NCBI RefSeq assembly: GCF_950023065.1
Contig: NC_088677.1
Span: 79,261,469-79,325,468, forward strand
DNA length: 64,000 bases
From: Planococcus citri
Taxonomy: Eukaryota; Arthropoda; Insecta; Hemiptera; Pseudococcidae
Reading direction: 5' to 3'
The notes beneath the pieces were generated by a model, which did not search any database, was not told the DNA's origin, and worked only from the letters and a program-made list of their open reading frames with translations. The translations under genes and the position numbers were made by a program. Shown here piece after piece: positions 60,501 through 64,000 of this stretch (position 1 is the first letter of the stretch; each line of letters starts with the position of its first letter).

Positions 60501-63500
60501 GAATGTAATACCGACTTCTTATTGAACGTTTTTTACTTTTGTTTTTCGATTTTTTGCTCTCCTGAATGCTGGAATACAGAAAAAATTGGTCACTTTTTTC
60601 GCTGCTGAAAGTCACTAAAGTCACTTTTTTTTAGAAAAATTTTGCTACGATGCCTGCGTTATCTTTTTGGCGTCTACTTGTTTAAATAAAATCATAAGGT
60701 GTTTAAAGACATCAGATAAGCAAGCATTTCTTACAAAAATTTGGCTCAAAAAACTTGAATGTAAATTTTGACCCCCCCCCCCCCCACCCCCATTCGTCTT
60801 ATGTTTGAAAACCAGATAAAACAGCCACAACACATTTTTGAATGCACTAAGCAACATTGTAAACATTATGTTTTTCGTCAATTCGTTGACAAATTGGGGT
60901 GTAGGAGGGGAGTGGAATTTTTTTCACATGTTTGTCTACACACTGGGTAAAATATCTCAAAAAGACCAAAATTTTAATTTTTCAGGTTTCTGATGGTATT
61001 TTTGCATCAAGTGCCAAACTTGGGATTTTATTCTCGAAAGTGAAAAAAATTTCCGTCCAATTACTTTCTGATACAAAAATATTAAGCGTGTGTTGCATTG
61101 TTACGTAAAAGATGTAGGCTCACTTGTTCAAGTAGAATGAAAATGTACTACTTATTTTGATTTAGTTTTCTGCAAAATTGTGATACGATGTGTTCAGATT
61201 CCTTTCCTCTTGCGTAATCCAATCCCAATATACCATCGTATTCATCTGTTGCGAAGTCTTCGGATGCTACAACAGCTTCAATGAGTGGTCTGTTTTCAAT
61301 CTCAACTCCGTTAAACTATAATTTTAAAACACGTTCATGTTCATTGTTCAGTAATGTTTTTGTAGCTATAAAAGTTGTGATGAATCCAGGTACTAAGTGT
61401 ACGAGTAGAACGTAACGTGCGTTTTATTTCTGCAGATTGTTTCACGAGTAAGTAAGTATGTACTTACTGAAACAGTGTCAGTTGCAAAGCATCCCAGTAC
61501 CCATCCTTTACCATATGAAAGGTACGTCTTACACGCTTCATTATCCACTTTTTTGTAAGTTGATGACTTATGATGATTATACACATTATGCTGACCTAGC
61601 ACGGAAGAAAATTACCCATACAAAATATCGTTTTCACGCCTGCATGGCGATCACAAATACTAATAAAGTACCGTATTTTATTTACACACTTATAGTCCGG
61701 CATATGACAATAAGAGTAATTGCACCCCCCCCCCCCCCCCGCCGATCCTCCGGGACAACATTTTCCTTAAAGGGGACATCCTGAGGAACATTTTAATGCA
61801 AAGTTGCCATAAAAAAGTTGGCCTTACTTACAAAATGGCGGCCATTTTGATTGACAGGTGAGCCGAAATCGCAGATTTTGCGTTTTAACATAGGACTTGC
61901 ACAAACTTTTTCAAACTTTACAAAGGTAGATCGAAAGATCATGCAAAAATTTATCACCTGTCCAAATTTCAAGTGCTAAAGTGCGTTTTTCGATTGTTGG
62001 TGAATTTTTGAAAATCGAATTTAGGCCAAAAATGAGAGAAAAAATCAAAATTTTACCAAATTGACCAAGAAAGCTGAAATTTGGGATATACCCTATTTTC
62101 GACATGCCAAATCGATTGGAAACGGTTTCAACCCGTTTTGAGCAGTTCTGGAGCCTCCAGCAGATTTTTGAAACTCAAAATTCCCACAAAATTCCATCAA
62201 ATTGGAGTCGTAAAGCTAAAATTCATTCTAAAAACTAATTTCAATACGCTACGAAGTACTGCAGGTGAATTTCAAGTCGTTTTGGAGGCTCCAGCGACTT
62301 TTTGAAAATTCCTGAAACCTCCATCAGATTTTTGAATCTTTTAAATTTTTACAAAATTTCATCAACTGGAGATGGAAAGCTGAAATTTACTCTACACTCC
62401 AATTTTAACACCCTCGGAAGACGACTTTAGGTGGGTTCAAGTCATTTTAGAGCCTTCAACGACTTTTTTGAAAATTACTGGAGCCTCCAGTAGATTTTTG
62501 AAACTTGAAATTTCCCCAAAATGTTATCAAAATCAAACCAAGATGGAGAGTCGAAATTCATTCTGCACACTAATTTCAATACGCTACGAAGTTGACTGCT
62601 GGTGAATTTCAAGTCTTTTTGGAGCCTCCAGCAACTTTTTGAAAGGTTGTATGACGTTTTTTTTGGAAAATTGAAATTTCCTAAAAGTAGCTGGAAGCTT
62701 CAAAACCATTTGAAACCACCATGTAGTCTGCGAAGTAAATTTCAGCTTGCAAACTCCATTTGATAAATTGATGATGGAGAAATTTCAAGTTTCAAAAATC
62801 TACTGGAGGCTCCAGTAATTTTCAAAAAAGTCGCTGGAGGCCCTAAAATGACTTGAACCCACCTGAAATCGTCTTCAGAGGGTGTTAAAATTGAAGTGTG
62901 GAGTAAATTTCAGCTTTCCATCGTCATTTGATGAAATTTTGTGAAAATTTAAAGTTCCAAAAATCTGCTAAAGGCTCCAGTAATTTTCAAAAAAAGTCGC
63001 TGGTGGCCCTAAAATTACTTGAACCCACCTAAAGTTGTCTTCCGAGGGTGTTAAAATTGGAGTGTAGAGTAAATTTCAGCTTTCCATCTCCAGTTGATGA
63101 AATTTTGTAAAAATTTAAAAGATTCAAAAATCTGATGGAGGTTTCAGGAATTTTCAAAAAGTCGCTGGAGCCTCCAAAACGACTTGAAATTCACCTGCAG
63201 GACTTCGTAGCGTATTGAAATTAGTTTTTAGAATGAATTTTAGCTTTACAACTCCAATTTGATGGAATTTTGTGGGAATTTTGAGTTTCAAAAATCTGCT
63301 GGAGGCTCCAGAACTGCTCAAAACGGGTTGAAACCGTTTCCAATCGATTTGGCATGTCGAAAATAGGGTATATCCCAAATTTCAGCTTTCTTGGTCAATT
63401 TGGTAAAATTTTGATTTTTTCTCTCATTTTTGGCCTAAATTCGATTTTCAAAAATTCACCAAAAATCGAAAAACGCACTTTAGCACTTGAAATTTGGACA

Positions 63501-63887
63501 GGTGATAAATTTTTGCATGATCTTTCGATCTACCTTTGTAAAGTTTGAAAAAGTTTGTGCAAGTCCTATGTTGAAACGCAAAATCTGCGATTTCGGCTCA
63601 CCTGTCAATCAAAATGGCCGCCATTTTGTAAGTAAGGCCAACTTTTTTATGGCAACTTTGCATTAAAATGTTCCTCAGGATGTCCCCTTTAAGAAAAATG
63701 TTGTCCCGGGGGATCGGCGGGGGGGGGGGGTGCAATTACTCCTATTGTCATATGCCGGACTATTACTTTTATTACAACTATATTGGCAGTCATCAGAGAC
63801 GACCCACAGCGCAGAAGATCCTGTATCAAAAATTACATTGAAGTTCTGAGGGGGTGTTCCAATTGAAAGAGGACCGTAATACCTCAG
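57510..63887 (-). CDS. Gene 6 (partial): divergent cathepsin D-like aspartic protease; 5' exons beyond the window; frame problem in exon 5
   Basis: Seven exons are visible in reading order: 63767-63887, 61468-61595, 61152-61315 (or to 61124), 58226-58354, 57957-58113, 57753-57851, 57510-57656. Signal and propeptide exons lie past the window end. Motif 1 is IFDTGSSALWVV and motif 2 LIDTGTSVIIAP, both complete; the flap is YGKGW. Last-exon motif is WIFGDVFLRKFYSTYD. It is the most divergent member. In exon 5 the frame hits TAG just after KLNQNK, while the conserved SFYLN stretch continues one frame over. A donor at AA|GTAGTA (61152) would avoid the stop and keep the phase to the next exon, at the cost of one core beta-strand. 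So it is either a recent pseudogene, a gene with a moved splice site, or carries a sequencing error. A 2-kb palindrome begins four bases inside its first visible intron. Confidence 0.75.
58355..61123. other. Large intron of gene 6 (between exons 5 and 6) with simple repeats
   Basis: AT-rich, no gene. cgtcatattcgtgttcagcg-type blocks repeat near 58760 and 58885. gcttttgccctcgcttc-type blocks recur near 59548, 59730 and 60210. aaaagtcactttttt motifs cluster at 59990-60080 and 60595-60630. Poly-A lies near 60398-60420 and poly-C near 60773-60785. Confidence 0.5.
61693..63762. mobile_element. 2.07-kb palindromic element in gene 6, adjoining a splice donor
   Basis: Ends TAGTCCGGCATATGACAATA and its near-perfect inverse, flanked by TTA on both sides. 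The arms mirror about position 62730. Mirror frames such as 62081-62305 (+) and 63154-63378 (-) differ at one of 74 codons, so the outer arms are nearly identical. Poly-C/poly-G tracts sit near each end. TTA duplication fits a PIF/Harbinger-type target (inference). No transposase. Inner parts carry repeated ggagcctccag blocks. Confidence 0.8.
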
Positions 63888-64000
63888 CTGTAAGATAAAT
63901 GTTTTTATTTATTAGGTTTTTCTTTTTTGAAGTTTTGTAAATAGCATTGAATAGGTACTACAGTATTAGGTAGGTATCTACATTTACATACTAGCTGCTA

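Noticed and set aside
62081..63378. Mirror open frames of 74 and 64 codons with almost identical translations on both strands
   Set aside because: They lie in the arms of one palindrome, so the similarity comes from the inverted repeat, not from protein conservation. No domain is recognisable.

Overview
The window is animal nuclear DNA, most likely from an insect. It is AT-rich, its genes have nine small exons with GT/AG introns, and it is crowded with LINEs, tRNA-derived SINEs, MITEs and fold-back elements. A sap-feeding hemipteran is plausible because that group has many cathepsin D-like genes, but nothing here fixes the species.

The backbone is a head-to-tail array of six cathepsin D/pepsin-like aspartic protease genes, all on the minus strand: gene 1 (2607-5886), gene 2 (7439-19990), gene 3 (21330-28511), gene 4 (38698-46401), gene 5 (48921-54565) and gene 6 (57510-63887, 5' end outside the window). 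I rebuilt each gene exon by exon from conserved splice sites. Genes 1-5 each give one uninterrupted reading frame (372, 386, 398, 398 and 396 codons before the stop), with a signal-peptide exon, a propeptide exon and seven exons for the two-lobed enzyme. Exon phases match across the array.

Only genes 4 and 5 keep both catalytic motifs (DTGS and DTGT) and the YGTG flap. Gene 1 has Asn for the first catalytic Asp. Gene 2 has Glu and Gln for the two Asps. Gene 3 has DTRS and Asn for the second Asp. Genes 1 and 2 also have a short propeptide and a C-terminal tail encoded by the end of an inserted repeat. Genes 4 and 5 have a GATAAG site next to a TATA-like box; genes 1-3 have GATT at that position. 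The locus therefore looks like a mixed array of active proteases and maintained non-catalytic relatives. Gene 6 keeps both Asps but has a frame problem in exon 5.

Introns and intergenic DNA carry the mobile elements. Intron 7 of gene 2 holds an 8.4-kb nest of transposons, up to four levels deep. The 3' flank of gene 4 holds a 5.5-kb terminal-inverted-repeat element containing an apparently intact Jockey-type LINE (ORF1 and ORF2). Intron 2 of gene 4 and intron 4 of gene 5 hold decayed LINEs. Large palindromic elements lie at 25120-26360, 55714-56649 and 61693-63762. The genes share duplicated flanking DNA, so the array grew by tandem duplication of gene-plus-flank units. No rRNA, CRISPR or prokaryotic feature was seen.
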